This document shows, piece after piece, positions 24,384 through 41,235 of a DNA stretch of 64,000 bases. The stretch comes from Actinomycetales bacterium (GTDB lineage: Bacteria > Actinomycetota > Actinomycetes > Actinomycetales > Microbacteriaceae). The translations under genes and the position numbers were made by a program. The notes under the pieces were generated by a model, which saw only the letters and a list, made by a program, of their open reading frames with translations, was not told where the DNA came from and searched no databases. Within the stretch, counting starts at the first letter, position 1. Each line of letters begins with the position of its first letter. The stretch spans positions 1 through 64,000 of the forward strand of contig JAATGV010000006.1 in assembly GCA_015654475.1 (NCBI GenBank), written 5' to 3'.

Positions 24384-25604
24384 TCACTGACTATCTGTGG
24401 CCGCCTCGGGCAGATGCCGCGACCATGCCCAGACTACGACGGCGAGACATCCCGCAGCGACAATGGCGCCGGCCGAGAACATCAGGGGATAGCTGAACCA
24501 CGTCGCGAGGACTGCAAATAGGGCAGGGGTGAAGAAGCCGACGTAGCTCAGCGTGTAATACACGGCGGTTAGCCCGGCAAGGTCGTCCGGCTCGGCAATG
24601 CGTTGAATCTCTTGCAGACCCGAGACCAGCAGCAGTCCATATGCGCTTCCGAGGATGGCGGCGGCAAGCACGGCAAACCACGGGTTGAGGAGGATGCTGG
24701 CCGCTGCTGCGGCGACCATTCCAACGAGTGTCACGCTGACTGCAACGGCGCATGCGAGTGAGTTGCGGGGGTTGTCGATTCGTTTGGCGAGCGGTTGCAC
24801 GGCCACACCGCAGCCAAGGGCGACGAGGCACATCACCGCAGAATACGCGAGGGTGAGGTCGCCGACTTCGTTTGCGAGCAGGTTCGGCAGGATGGCGTAT
24901 GCGCTTGCCGCAGTGCCGAACACCCATGGGGCCATAGGGACTACGACATACAGGAATCGCCTATGCCGGGCTTTCGGCACCCGTAGGTCGTGACGGAAGT
25001 CCGCGAAAGTGTACTTTCCGTCGCGAACAGCCGGTCGCGTTTCCGGCGCGGGGTAGAGCAGAACGAAAGACACGATGAGAAGCACGATATTTATCGCATA
25101 AGGGGTAATCGTTGGTGCAGGCGCCCATTCCGCCGCGAAGCCTGCGACCGCGGCGCCGAGGCCGAACCCGGTAGTGAGAAATAGGGAGGCGCGACGGGCT
25201 CCCGCCCCAGCGTCGGCGTGCGTATCGAAAGGGCTGCCCGAGAGCTCTTTGATCCAGCTCGTGCCTACTGCCATGACGAGGCCGAGCGCTACTCCGGAAA
25301 ACACTCGGCCGATGAACAGCAAAGTCACGCTGTTGGCCCCGATGGCGAGCGTGGCGCTGCCGATCACGGCAAGGACGGGGGATGGCAACATGAGATTTCT
25401 GCGGCCGAACCGGTCAGAGAGCGGACCGCCGATGAGCAGACCAGGGGCGATGCCAAGCACGTAGGCCGCAAGCAGGATGTCGACGACGGTGGTGGAGTAA
25501 CCGTTGAGGTCCCGGTACATGAGGAGGAGTGGAGTGAACTCGTTTCCGCCCCATCCGACTGCAAATAGCGCAGCCCCTACGCGAAACCAGGGCGCGGCGC
25601 GCAT
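24384..25604 (-). CDS. MFS transporter
   Basis: A 406-residue major facilitator protein with 12 predicted membrane segments. The cytoplasmic loop motif A is seen as GGPLSDRFGRRNLMLP, and a long Gly/Ala-rich central loop ends near ETRPAVRDGKYTF. The first helix carries GWGGNEFTPLLLMYRD, typical of drug or small-molecule exporters. It lies 69 bp upstream of ybaK on the same strand. Substrate is unknown; efflux is more likely than uptake, judged from the family only. Confidence 0.9.
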   Translation of the reverse strand: MRAAPWFRVGAALFAVGWGGNEFTPLLLMYRDLNGYSTTVVDILLAAYVLGIAPGLLIGGPLSDRFGRRNLMLPSPVLAVIGSATLAIGANSVTLLFIGRVFSGVALGLVMAVGTSWIKELSGSPFDTHADAGAGARRASLFLTTGFGLGAAVAGFAAEWAPAPTITPYAINIVLLIVSFVLLYPAPETRPAVRDGKYTFADFRHDLRVPKARHRRFLYVVVPMAPWVFGTAASAYAILPNLLANEVGDLTLAYSAVMCLVALGCGVAVQPLAKRIDNPRNSLACAVAVSVTLVGMVAAAAASILLNPWFAVLAAAILGSAYGLLLVSGLQEIQRIAEPDDLAGLTAVYYTLSYVGFFTPALFAVLATWFSYPLMFSAGAIVAAGCLAVVVWAWSRHLPEAATDSQ

Positions 25605-26085
25605 GGCGGTGCTCCTTCACAATCGACATTTCGGGCGTTACCGCAGGGAAGAACTGCGGTCGCAGATCGCGGTGGACGGCCCCCGCGCTCAGCGCGCCGA
25701 ACAAATGCTTGGGCGCCACGTCAACAGTACCCCTTCGGATTTCCGGTCGTCGGCCAGCGCGAGATCGCCGCGTAGTCGGGCTACCGCCGTCGGTCGCGTG
25801 GTAAATAGGGTCAGTTTTTCCACAACCTGGCGCCTAGAGATTGGACACGACGCCGAGTTGTCGTGGTAATCTTCCGTTGGCGCAGGTTGCTCCGAGGGAT
25901 CGGACTAGACATGGATGTCTTCGTGGCCTATAGTTAATCTTTGCGCTGTTCCCTTGTCTGTGCCCGCATATGTCGGCGGGCGTCCTGTGTGTTCAAAATA
26001 TCGGGTTTGCACAGTTCGATGAGTTGGAGGAAGCGCCGTTCAGAACACGACATAACTGGGCATTTCGTGCCCCTGGAGGAAACCC
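25605..26085. other. Divergent intergenic region with rpoB leader
   Basis: A 481-bp gap between the divergent MFS gene and rpoB. It contains the rpoB promoter and a leader of about 145 nt. No open frame with a start site is convincing. Confidence 0.6.
25906..25934 (+). promoter_or_regulatory. rpoB-rpoC promoter
   Basis: TAGACA (25906-25911), a 17-bp spacer and TATAGT (25929-25934): each element matches consensus at five of six bases. Transcription would begin about 25941 and leave a leader of about 145 nt. Confidence 0.75.
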
Positions 26086-29583
<3,498 letters not shown>

Positions 29584-29635
29584 CCGCCAACCGCATATCA
29601 GCATTTAGAGAGCTTCGAAGAGAAAAAGAGGAAAA

Positions 29636-33583
<3,948 letters not shown>

Positions 33584-33603
33584 CAACTCGCAGCACCGCG
33601 TGC

Positions 33604-33645
33604 GCGCCTCCGATCAGACGACCTCTGGTCGGGGGCGCGTTTCGT
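33604..33645 (+). terminator. Terminator of rpoBC
   Basis: CGCGCCTCCGATCAGA and TCTGGTCGGGGGCGCG form a long stem with two mismatched pairs and a four-base loop, followed by TTTCGT. It lies 20 bp after the rpoC stop. Confidence 0.75.
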
Positions 33646-33740
33646 ATGCGCCGAGAGAACTTGTCGGACCTTGTGCCTAGGCTTGTCATGCGGCATTGCT
33701 TAGGGCAAGCAAGGACGGCAAGTGAGAAGCTACGCAACAA

Positions 33741-35657
33741 GTGACGGGCGTGATGGGGTCAGCAGGAAAAACACGCAAGGTAGATGCCCTTGATGGACTG
33801 CGAGCGATCGCTGTGCTTCTTGTGGTCCTGTACCACGCAATGCCGCAGGTCGTGCCAGGTGGGTTCCTTGGTGTTGACGTATTTTTTGTGCTCAGTGGCT
33901 ACCTGATCACGGGTGTGCTTGTTCGCGATATTCGCGAGACCGGGCATGTTCGCATGGGCCGATTCTGGGTGCGGCGCATCCGCCGACTTCTTCCCGCTTT
34001 GGTGACGATGCTCGCCTTGGTCAGCGCTGCCGTCCTCGTCCTTCCAGGCGACGTTCGGGTAAGCCTTGGCAGGCAGCTGCTCGGCGCCATCACCTATTCC
34101 AGCAACTGGTTGTCGATTGCAGCGGGGGACGACTACTTCGACCGGTCGAATCCGAGCATATTCGCTCACCTGTGGTCGCTTGCCATCGAAGAACAGTACT
34201 ACATCGTCTGGCCGCTCCTTGTGGCGCTGATGCTCGTTGTCCTGAAGTGGCGTCGCCACCGGGCTGCAGCTGTGGCGCTTAGCCTTGCCGCTGCTTCCGC
34301 GCTGCTCATGGCCGTTCTCTTTGCCGCTGGTGCTGACACCACTCGTCTGTACTACGGAACCGATACGCATACCTTCGGCCTGTTTCTCGGTGCAGCCCTC
34401 GCCTTCGTCGCGCCCGTCGATCGGGAACTGATTGTTCGCGCAGGATCCGCCAAGGCTGCCAATGTCGCAGGGCTGGCATCCATAGGCCTCGTCATCGTCC
34501 TCGCGTTCACGATCCACGACCAGGGCGCAACCGCATATCAGGGGGGTATGTTCGCGGCGAGCCTCGCGATTTCGCTTGTCATCGTGATCGTCACCGGGCG
34601 GCGATCGGTCGTCGCCCGTGTGTTGGCCGTGCCCCTTCTCGTCTGGCTCGGCAGGCGTTCTTACGGGCTGTATCTGTGGCACTGGCCTGTGATTGTGATT
34701 GCCGCGACGCTGGTGGCTCCATCATGGCGATCGCCGCTTGTGCAGACGATCACCGTCTTTGGTGTAGTCGGTGTGAGCGTGTGCATCGCGGCGGCGAGCT
34801 ATCGGTGGATAGAGAGACCCATCATGCGTGATGGGCTGCGCTCGTCGTGGCGTGCGCTTTCGGTCGCTCGCTCGGAACGCGGTTCGGCTCCGTCACGGGT
34901 GCGGCTTGGTTCGGCAAAGCAGCGAGCGATTGTCGCAGTCGGGGCAGCGAGCGTTCTGCTCAGCGTGCTCTCAGTGGTCTCGGCGCCTGCGCATTCCAGC
35001 CTCGAGAGCGATCTCATTCAGCAGCAGCAAATCCTTTCGGATGCTCCTGACGACGCGGGGTCGGAATCCACGGGCGGTGGCTCCACGCCGGCACCATCCG
35101 TCGGGTCGACTGCGGGCCCGTCCCTGCCCTCGGAGAGCGGATCTGCGAGCGCGACCCCGCAGGTATCCGAACCGCTGACGGGAAGCCAGATCCTTGCGAT
35201 CGGCGACTCCGTCATGCTGGCATCGGCGAAGGCCCTCAAGACCACATATCCAGGGATCCGGATCGATGCCAAGGTCTCACGGCAAGCGTCGGAGGTGTTT
35301 TCAGCGCTGGCAGTTCAGAACGCTGACAACCCGAATCGAAGAGTATTCATCATTGGAACCGGCACGAATGGCCCAGTCAAAGCGAGCGACCTTGCCTCGG
35401 CGATCGACGCCCTCGGTCCAGAGGCGAAAGTAGTCCTCGTAAACGTGTACGCAGATCGCCCCTGGGCAGGCGACTCGAACGATGCCATCGCTACCGTCGC
35501 GTCGAGTCGCGCGAACGTCGAGGTCGCCGACTGGCTATCGCAGGCACGAAACAACCCCGACGATCTGTATGGCGACGGCATTCATCCTCGTCCGCAGGGC
35601 GCGCCCCTCTACGTGAATGCGGTGACAACGGCCCTCAAGCAGCTGGGCCTCTCGTAG
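33741..35657 (+). CDS. Acyltransferase-3 / SGNH two-domain O-acetyltransferase
   Basis: A 638-residue integral membrane enzyme of the OafA/YrhL type that O-acetylates envelope glycans. Residues about 12-370 form the acyltransferase-3 domain (LDGLRAIAVLLVVLYHA, GGFLGVDVFFVLSGYLIT, SLAIEEQYYIVWP, about ten membrane segments). A Ser/Pro/Gly-rich linker (about 425-480) leads to a C-terminal SGNH esterase-like domain with GDSVMLAS, IGTGTNGP and the DGIHP catalytic pair. The start is uncertain: GTG 33741 or ATG 33753, neither with a strong ribosome-binding site. The acetylated glycan is unknown. Confidence 0.9.
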   Translation: MTGVMGSAGKTRKVDALDGLRAIAVLLVVLYHAMPQVVPGGFLGVDVFFVLSGYLITGVLVRDIRETGHVRMGRFWVRRIRRLLPALVTMLALVSAAVLVLPGDVRVSLGRQLLGAITYSSNWLSIAAGDDYFDRSNPSIFAHLWSLAIEEQYYIVWPLLVALMLVVLKWRRHRAAAVALSLAAASALLMAVLFAAGADTTRLYYGTDTHTFGLFLGAALAFVAPVDRELIVRAGSAKAANVAGLASIGLVIVLAFTIHDQGATAYQGGMFAASLAISLVIVIVTGRRSVVARVLAVPLLVWLGRRSYGLYLWHWPVIVIAATLVAPSWRSPLVQTITVFGVVGVSVCIAAASYRWIERPIMRDGLRSSWRALSVARSERGSAPSRVRLGSAKQRAIVAVGAASVLLSVLSVVSAPAHSSLESDLIQQQQILSDAPDDAGSESTGGGSTPAPSVGSTAGPSLPSESGSASATPQVSEPLTGSQILAIGDSVMLASAKALKTTYPGIRIDAKVSRQASEVFSALAVQNADNPNRRVFIIGTGTNGPVKASDLASAIDALGPEAKVVLVNVYADRPWAGDSNDAIATVASSRANVEVADWLSQARNNPDDLYGDGIHPRPQGAPLYVNAVTTALKQLGLS

Positions 35658-35732
35658 AATTGACGCACTGCTAAGCCATCCGACTGTCTGGATATCGATG
35701 GCGAATTCTGATTCGGACGGAGGCGATTGCGT

Positions 35733-36356
35733 ATGCCGGATGATGAGGACACCATCCGGTCGAGCCCGCTGCCAGAGCCACCGGCTAGCCCGGTTGCTCC
35801 GACTCATGCCGGCGATGTGCCTGGTGATGATGACACGGTAGTCGGTTCCAGAAAATCCGCGGTGTCGTGGAAGCCGGCCGCTGCTGAGATCGAGGACGAT
35901 GTCACGATCGTCTCGCATCGAAGGAACGAGGCGAGTCGGGTAGATGAGGATGATACGGTGGTCTCCGTACGGCACGCTGAGCAGCAGGACTCGACCATTG
36001 TTCGTGTCGCACGTGGCCGCGATGATCGATCACGGCAGGCGCGCGGCGTTCGCCTTGACGGCGCCTCCGAGCCGCCCCGGTTCACGCGTATTGCGTTTGT
36101 CCCGGCAACGGTAGCAACCAAGCCGCGCGAACGGTACCACACGCGAACCGATTCGCAATCTGTCGTCTCCGGATGGGTGGCACAGCCCACGAGCGCCGCA
36201 CCTGCCGTGGCGGCCCACCCCTCCATCCGCGGAGACAAGGCGCACGTCATCAGTGAAAGCCGCAAGACCAGGCGTCGGCTCATCGTCGGTGGCATAGTTG
36301 TTGCGGTGGTTGTCGCGGCCGCCATCGGTGCTATCGTCTTAATGCTCGTGGTCTAG
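35733..36356 (+). CDS. Tail-anchored protein with five acidic D-x-T-[VI] motifs
   Basis: A 207-residue acidic then basic protein with a C-terminal membrane helix (about 183-206) preceded by KTRRRL, so the bulk is cytoplasmic. Five related motifs are spaced through residues 4-94: DEDTIRS, GDDDTVVGSR, EDDVTIVSHR, DEDDTVVSVR and QDSTIVRVAR, centred on Thr 7, 35, 58, 75 and 88. Such acidic-Thr motifs are the form of Ser/Thr-kinase sites read by FHA domains, and a FHA-bearing EccC is encoded 5 kb away. ATG 35733 follows GGAGGCG. No known domain is recognised; function as a phospho-dependent docking scaffold is inference. Confidence 0.75.
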   Translation: MPDDEDTIRSSPLPEPPASPVAPTHAGDVPGDDDTVVGSRKSAVSWKPAAAEIEDDVTIVSHRRNEASRVDEDDTVVSVRHAEQQDSTIVRVARGRDDRSRQARGVRLDGASEPPRFTRIAFVPATVATKPRERYHTRTDSQSVVSGWVAQPTSAAPAVAAHPSIRGDKAHVISESRKTRRRLIVGGIVVAVVVAAAIGAIVLMLVV

Positions 36357-36369
36357 TGTGGGGTCTTCG

Positions 36370-36397
36370 CGAGCCGCTCGTAACCGATAGCGGCTCG
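36370..36397 (+). terminator. Hairpin after the tail-anchored protein gene
   Basis: CGAGCCGCT (36370-36378) pairs perfectly with AGCGGCTCG (36389-36397), 13 bp after the stop codon. It separates this gene from the str operon. Confidence 0.65.
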
Positions 36398-36421
36398 GGT
36401 CAAGCCGCCACGCCCAACTGT

Positions 36422-36450
36422 TTGACCTGAGGGAAGATACGGGCTAAGCT
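36422..36450 (+). promoter_or_regulatory. str operon promoter
   Basis: TTGACC (36422-36427), a 17-bp spacer and TAAGCT (36445-36450). The leader to rpsL would be about 200 nt and contains no obvious gene. Confidence 0.6.
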
Positions 36451-36655
36451 TTTCCGGTGGTGTGCACGCGTGCGTGACACCAACGCCGATTCGGGTGCGA
36501 TGTGATGATCCGCCTGGCTAAAACGAGTCGGCAGGGCGCTTCGAAACGACTCCACGAAAATGGGCTGGTCGCTCGTGCGCAGACAAAGGCTTAGGTCTCG
36601 CTAATTGGCTGGGGCTGAGAAGCGAGACGAACACTGGGAAACCAAGGAGAATGTA

Positions 36656-37030
36656 GTGCCAACAATTCAGCAGTTGGTTCGCAAGGGGCGCAAGCCGAAG
36701 GTCACCAAGACCAAGGCTCCCGCGCTCAAGGCCAACCCTCAGCAGCGTGGAGTTTGCACGCGCGTGTACACAACGACCCCGAAGAAGCCGAACTCGGCGC
36801 TGCGCAAGGTCGCTCGCGTCAAGCTCAACAATGGCATTGAGGTCACGGCGTACATCCCAGGTGAGGGCCACAACCTTCAGGAGCACTCGATGGTGCTGGT
36901 CCGCGGCGGTCGTGTCAAGGACCTTCCCGGCGTTCGGTACCGCATCATCCGTGGGGCCCTCGACACCCAGGCCGTCAAGGGTCGCCAGCAGGCACGTAGC
37001 CGTTATGGCGCCAAGAGAGAGAAGAAGTAA
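36656..37030 (+). CDS. rpsL: 30S ribosomal protein S12
   Basis: S12 (124 aa) sits at the decoding centre. [12 protein letters not shown] and [13 protein letters not shown] are canonical. Lys43 and Lys88 ([12 protein letters not shown]), whose substitution gives streptomycin resistance, are both wild type. GTG 36656 is set by AAGGAGA; the open frame extends upstream to 36605 but without homology. The stop overlaps the rpsG start by one base (TAATG). Confidence 0.98.
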   Translation: MPTIQQLVRKGRKPKVTKTKAPALKANPQQRGVCTRVYTTTPKKPNSALRKVARVKLNNGIEVTAYIPGEGHNLQEHSMVLVRGGRVKDLPGVRYRIIRGALDTQAVKGRQQARSRYGAKREKK

Positions 37031-37500
37031 TGCCACGCAAGGGTCCCGCCCCGAAGCGGCCAGTCGTCGCCGATCCGGTGTACAGCGCGCCAGTTGTCAC
37101 TCAGCTCGTCAACAAGATCTTGCTTGACGGCAAAAAGGGTCTCGCTGAGAAGATCGTTTACGGAGCACTCGAGGGCGCCCGTGAGAAGACAGGCAATGAT
37201 CCGGTCGTGACGCTCAAGAAGGCGCTCGACAACGTTCGCCCGACGCTTGAGGTCAAGAGCCGCCGAGTTGGCGGATCCACCTATCAGGTCCCGGTCGAGG
37301 TCAAGCCTGGCCGTGCGAACACTTTGGCTCTTCGCTGGCTCGTGTCGTACTCCAAAGCTCGTCGTGAGAAGACCATGACCGAGCGTCTCGCAAACGAGAT
37401 CATCGATGCATCCAACGGGCTGGGCGCGGCAGTCAAGCGGCGTGAAGACACCCACAAGATGGCTGAATCGAATAAGGCTTTCGCGCACTACCGCTGGTAG
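37030..37500 (+). CDS. rpsG: 30S ribosomal protein S7
   Basis: S7 (156 aa) nucleates the 30S head and often autoregulates the str operon. [25 protein letters not shown] and [17 protein letters not shown] are canonical. It overlaps rpsL by one base and is followed by a stem-loop that may attenuate fusA expression. Confidence 0.98.
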   Translation: MPRKGPAPKRPVVADPVYSAPVVTQLVNKILLDGKKGLAEKIVYGALEGAREKTGNDPVVTLKKALDNVRPTLEVKSRRVGGSTYQVPVEVKPGRANTLALRWLVSYSKARREKTMTERLANEIIDASNGLGAAVKRREDTHKMAESNKAFAHYRW

Positions 37501-37511
37501 GACGCCCATCT

Positions 37512-37549
37512 GAACGGGTGGGGAATCTGAAAAGACCCCGCCCGTTCTT
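37512..37549 (+). terminator. Stem-loop between rpsG and fusA
   Basis: GAACGGGTGGGG (37512-37523) pairs with CCCCGCCCGTTC (37536-37547), one wobble, followed by TT. It may partly terminate transcription before fusA. Confidence 0.65.
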
Positions 37550-37599
37550 CCATGACAGATACACTTCCCTGGCATGGCCCGTAGCATGAAAGGAATACC

Positions 37600-39714
37600 G
37601 TGGCACTTGATGTGCTTACCGACCTGACCAAGGTACGGAATATCGGCATTATGGCCCATATCGATGCGAGCAAGACGACAGTCACCGAACGCATCCTGTT
37701 CTATACGGGCATGAACCACAAGATTGGCGAAACCCACGACGGTGCTTCGACCACCGACTGGATGGAACAAGAAAAAGAACGTGGTATCACGATCACGTCT
37801 GCGGCGGTGACCTGCTTCTGGGACAACAAGCAGATCAACATCATCGACACTCCAGGGCACGTTGACTTCACGGTCGAGGTTGAGCGAAGCCTTCGCGTAC
37901 TCGATGGTGCCGTTGCGGTGTTCGACGGTAAAGAGGGCGTCGAGCCGCAGTCTGAGACTGTATGGCGCCAGGCCGATAAGTATGGCGTTCCGCGCATCTG
38001 CTTCGTCAACAAGATGGACAAGATGGGCGCAGACTTCTACTTTTCGGTAGACACGATCGTTTCGCGTCTTGGTGTTCGCCCGCTGGTCCTCCAGTTGCCC
38101 ATCGGTGCGGAGAACGACTTCCTTGGTGTTGTCGACCTGCTCAAGATGCGTGCACTCGTTTGGCCGGGCGATGCCAAGGGTGATGTGACCATGGGAGCGC
38201 ACTACGAGGTCCAGGACATCCCCGCCGATTTGCTTGAGAAAGCGAAAGAGTATCGCGAGAAGCTGCTCGAAACAGTCGCAGAGTCGAGTGAAGAGTTGCT
38301 CGAGAAGTATTTCTCTGGCGAAGAGCTGACCATTGACGAGATCAAGGCGGCTATCCGCAAGATGACGATCGCCGGCGAGGTGTTCCCGGTACTGTGTGGC
38401 TCGGCCTTCAAAAACCGCGGTGTGCAGCCCATGCTTGACGCGGTAGTTGATTTCCTGCCGTCGCCGCTCGACATCCCGCCCATCCAGGCATTCGATGTCA
38501 ACGACGAAGAGAAGCTCATCGAGCGCCATTCTGACGCCGCAGAGCCTTTCGCGGCTCTCGCCTTCAAGATCGCCGTTCACCCGTTCTTTGGCCGCCTCAC
38601 CTACATTCGCGTCTACTCGGGCCATCTCGACTCGGGGGCTCAGGTCATCAACTCGACCAAGGGCAAAAAGGAGCGCATCGGCAAGATCTTCCAGATGTAT
38701 GCCAACAAAGAGAATCCTGTTGACTCTGTGACGGCCGGCCACATCTATGCAGTGATCGGTTTGAAGGACACTACGACTGGTGACACCCTGAGCGACCCGA
38801 CGAATCAGGTTGTCCTTGAGTCGATGACCTTCCCGGAGCCTGTGATCGAGGTCGCCGTCGAGCCGAAGACGAAAGCCGATCAGGAGAAGTTGGGCGTCGC
38901 CATCCAGAAGTTGGCCGAAGAAGACCCGACATTCCGTGTCGCGCTGAATCCGGAGACGGGCCAGACCATCATCAAGGGCATGGGTGAGCTTCACCTCGAC
39001 ATCCTCGTCGACCGTATGAAGCGTGAGTTTCATGTCGAAGCGAACGTCGGCAAGCCTCAGGTGGCGTACCGCGAGACGATTCGCAAGACTATCGAGAAGT
39101 ACGATTACACCCACAAGAAGCAGACGGGTGGTTCCGGCCAGTTCGCGAAGGTCCAGATTGCAATCGCCCCGATGGAGATCGAGGGCGACAAGACCTACGA
39201 GTTCGAGAACAAGGTCAGCGGCGGTCGCATCCCGCGGGAGTACATTCCCGCAGTGGATGCCGGCATCCAGGATGCAATGGAGTCCGGTGTGCTGGCAGGT
39301 TTCCCTGTAGTCGGAATCAAGGCAACATTGATCGATGGCGCGTACCACGATGTTGACTCGTCAGAAATGGCGTTCAAGATCGCTGGTTCGATGGCATTCA
39401 AAGAGGCGGCTCGCAAGGCCAGCCCAGTGTTGCTCGAGCCGATTATGGATGTCGAGGTGCGTACGCCCGAGGACTACATGGGCGACGTGATCGGCGACTT
39501 GAACTCCCGCCGTGGACAGATCCAGTCCATGGAGGATGCAAGCGGTGTGAAGGTCATTCGGGCCCATGTGCCGCTTTCAGAGATGTTCGGGTATGTTGGT
39601 GACTTGCGGTCAAAGACCCAGGGTCGCGCGGTGTACTCGATGCAGTTCGACAGCTATGCCGAGGTTCCCAATGTCGTGGCTGACGAGATCGTCCAAAAAG
39701 CCAAGGGCGAGTAA
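37600..39714 (+). CDS. fusA: Translation elongation factor G
   Basis: EF-G (704 aa) drives ribosomal translocation using GTP. GTG 37600 follows AAAGGAA. All domains are intact: G2 ERGITIT, G3 DTPGHVDF, G4 NKMDKMG, G5-side [11 protein letters not shown], and the C-terminal [16 protein letters not shown]. The P-loop is unusual: [12 protein letters not shown] instead of AHIDAGKTT, so Ser24 (codon AGC) replaces the near-invariant Gly before the catalytic-loop Lys. Whether this is natural or a sequence error cannot be told here. Confidence 0.98.
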   Translation: MALDVLTDLTKVRNIGIMAHIDASKTTVTERILFYTGMNHKIGETHDGASTTDWMEQEKERGITITSAAVTCFWDNKQINIIDTPGHVDFTVEVERSLRVLDGAVAVFDGKEGVEPQSETVWRQADKYGVPRICFVNKMDKMGADFYFSVDTIVSRLGVRPLVLQLPIGAENDFLGVVDLLKMRALVWPGDAKGDVTMGAHYEVQDIPADLLEKAKEYREKLLETVAESSEELLEKYFSGEELTIDEIKAAIRKMTIAGEVFPVLCGSAFKNRGVQPMLDAVVDFLPSPLDIPPIQAFDVNDEEKLIERHSDAAEPFAALAFKIAVHPFFGRLTYIRVYSGHLDSGAQVINSTKGKKERIGKIFQMYANKENPVDSVTAGHIYAVIGLKDTTTGDTLSDPTNQVVLESMTFPEPVIEVAVEPKTKADQEKLGVAIQKLAEEDPTFRVALNPETGQTIIKGMGELHLDILVDRMKREFHVEANVGKPQVAYRETIRKTIEKYDYTHKKQTGGSGQFAKVQIAIAPMEIEGDKTYEFENKVSGGRIPREYIPAVDAGIQDAMESGVLAGFPVVGIKATLIDGAYHDVDSSEMAFKIAGSMAFKEAARKASPVLLEPIMDVEVRTPEDYMGDVIGDLNSRRGQIQSMEDASGVKVIRAHVPLSEMFGYVGDLRSKTQGRAVYSMQFDSYAEVPNVVADEIVQKAKGE

Positions 39715-39738
39715 CCCATACAATAAGTAAGTTCCAAA

Positions 39739-39777
39739 TGTAACTGGATCGGACGAATCGCGTCCGGCGAGGTTACA
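39739..39777 (+). promoter_or_regulatory. Nested stem-loop between fusA and tuf
   Basis: An outer TGTAAC/GTTACA and an inner CGGACG/CGTCCG stem are separated by symmetrical 5-nt internal loops around a 5-nt loop. It lies in the 87-bp fusA-tuf gap, 24 bp before the tuf start, and could be a transcript-processing or expression-balancing element. Confidence 0.5.
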
Positions 39778-39801
39778 CACGAGTCCTGAGGAGGACCCAC
39801 A

Positions 39802-40992
39802 GTGGCGAAGGCAAAGTTCGAGCGGACTAAGCCGCACGTCAACATCGGCACCATTGGTCACGTCGACCACGGTAAGACCACGTTGACCGCGGCGATTACC
39901 AAGGTTCTGCACGATAAGTACCCAGAGTTGAACACGGCGAGCGCATTCGACCAGATCGATAACGCTCCCGAAGAGAAGCAGCGCGGTATCACTATCAACA
40001 TCTCGCATGTTGAATACCAGACCGAGAAGCGTCACTACGCTCACGTTGACGCCCCAGGGCACGCTGACTACATCAAGAACATGATTACTGGTGCTGCTCA
40101 GATGGATGGCGCGATTCTTGTTGTCGCGGCGACCGATGGTCCCATGCCTCAGACGCGTGAGCACGTGCTGCTCGCTCGCCAGGTTGGTGTGCCGTACATC
40201 GTTGTAGCCCTGAACAAGGCAGACATGGTTGACGACGAAGAGATTCTCGAACTCGTCGAGGAGGAGGTTCGTGACCTTCTTGAGTCGCAGAGCTACGACC
40301 GCGATGCTCCTGTCGTCCGGGTTTCTGCTCTCAAGGCTCTTGAGGGCGACGAGGCCTGGGGTGCCAAGGTTCTTGAGCTCATGGACGCCGTGGATGAGTT
40401 CATCCCCGAGCCCGTTCGCGAGATCGAGAAGCCGTTCCTCATGCCCATCGAGGACGTTTTCACCATCACGGGTCGTGGCACGGTGGTTACCGGTCGCATC
40501 GAGCGTGGAGTCATCAAGGTGAACGAGGAAGTCGAGATCGTCGGCATCCACGACACCAAGATCAAGACCACGGTCACGGGAATCGAGATGTTCCGCAAGT
40601 TGCTCGACGAGGGTCGCGCTGGCGAGAACGTGGGTCTGTTGATCCGCGGCACGAAGCGCGAAGAGGTTGAGCGTGGGCAGGTCGTTGCCAAGCCTGGCAC
40701 CGTCACCCCGCACACCGTGTTCGAGGGCAACGCCTACATCCTCACTAAGGATGAGGGCGGTCGTCACAGCCTGTTCCAGTCGAACTACCGTCCGCAGTTC
40801 TACATCCGTACCACTGACGTGACTGGCGTTATCACTTTGCCTGAGGGCAAAGAGGTTGCAATGCCTGGTGACACCACCACGCTGCACGTTGAACTGATTC
40901 AGCCGATTGCTCTCGAAGAGGGACAGCGTTTCGCTATCCGCGAGGGCAACCGCACGGTCGGCGCAGGCACGGTAACGAAGATCATCAAGTAA
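39802..40992 (+). CDS. tuf: Translation elongation factor Tu
   Basis: EF-Tu (396 aa) delivers aminoacyl-tRNA to the ribosome. GTG 39802 follows GAGGAGG. The P-loop GHVDHGKTT is normal, as are the switch [10 protein letters not shown] and NKADM. A 19-bp terminator follows, so the operon ends here and the S10 operon is not directly joined. Confidence 0.99.
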   Translation: MAKAKFERTKPHVNIGTIGHVDHGKTTLTAAITKVLHDKYPELNTASAFDQIDNAPEEKQRGITINISHVEYQTEKRHYAHVDAPGHADYIKNMITGAAQMDGAILVVAATDGPMPQTREHVLLARQVGVPYIVVALNKADMVDDEEILELVEEEVRDLLESQSYDRDAPVVRVSALKALEGDEAWGAKVLELMDAVDEFIPEPVREIEKPFLMPIEDVFTITGRGTVVTGRIERGVIKVNEEVEIVGIHDTKIKTTVTGIEMFRKLLDEGRAGENVGLLIRGTKREEVERGQVVAKPGTVTPHTVFEGNAYILTKDEGGRHSLFQSNYRPQFYIRTTDVTGVITLPEGKEVAMPGDTTTLHVELIQPIALEEGQRFAIREGNRTVGAGTVTKIIK

Positions 40993-41017
40993 GTAAGTTC
41001 CTTTTCGGTTCTTTCTG

Positions 41018-41062
41018 AACGACGAGGGCCGCACCTTTCGAGGTGCGGCCCTCGTCGTTGTT
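41018..41062 (+). terminator. Strong rho-independent terminator of the str operon
   Basis: A perfect 19-bp stem (41018-41036 with 41041-41059) closes a TTCG tetraloop and is followed by GTTT. Confidence 0.95.
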
Positions 41063-41235
41063 TAACGTGCGCTTAATGCGTTCGGGATGCGAACACAGGA
41101 GTCGGTCCATGGCTGTTCTTCACAGAACCGCGCTACCGAGATGTGGCAAGACGGGGTAGTAGCTAAACTTCGACGACACCGGGGCGGATGGAGGGAACCC
41201 GCCGAGACGATGCTAAACATGCGCGGGGGATAAAA

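Noticed and set aside
36656-37030. Streptomycin-resistance substitution in rpsL
   Set aside because: Lys43 and Lys88 are both intact.
37003-39348. 781-codon minus-strand frame opposite rpsG and fusA
   Set aside because: It is the antisense shadow of strongly biased codons in fusA; composition is Asp/Leu/Arg-rich with no domain.
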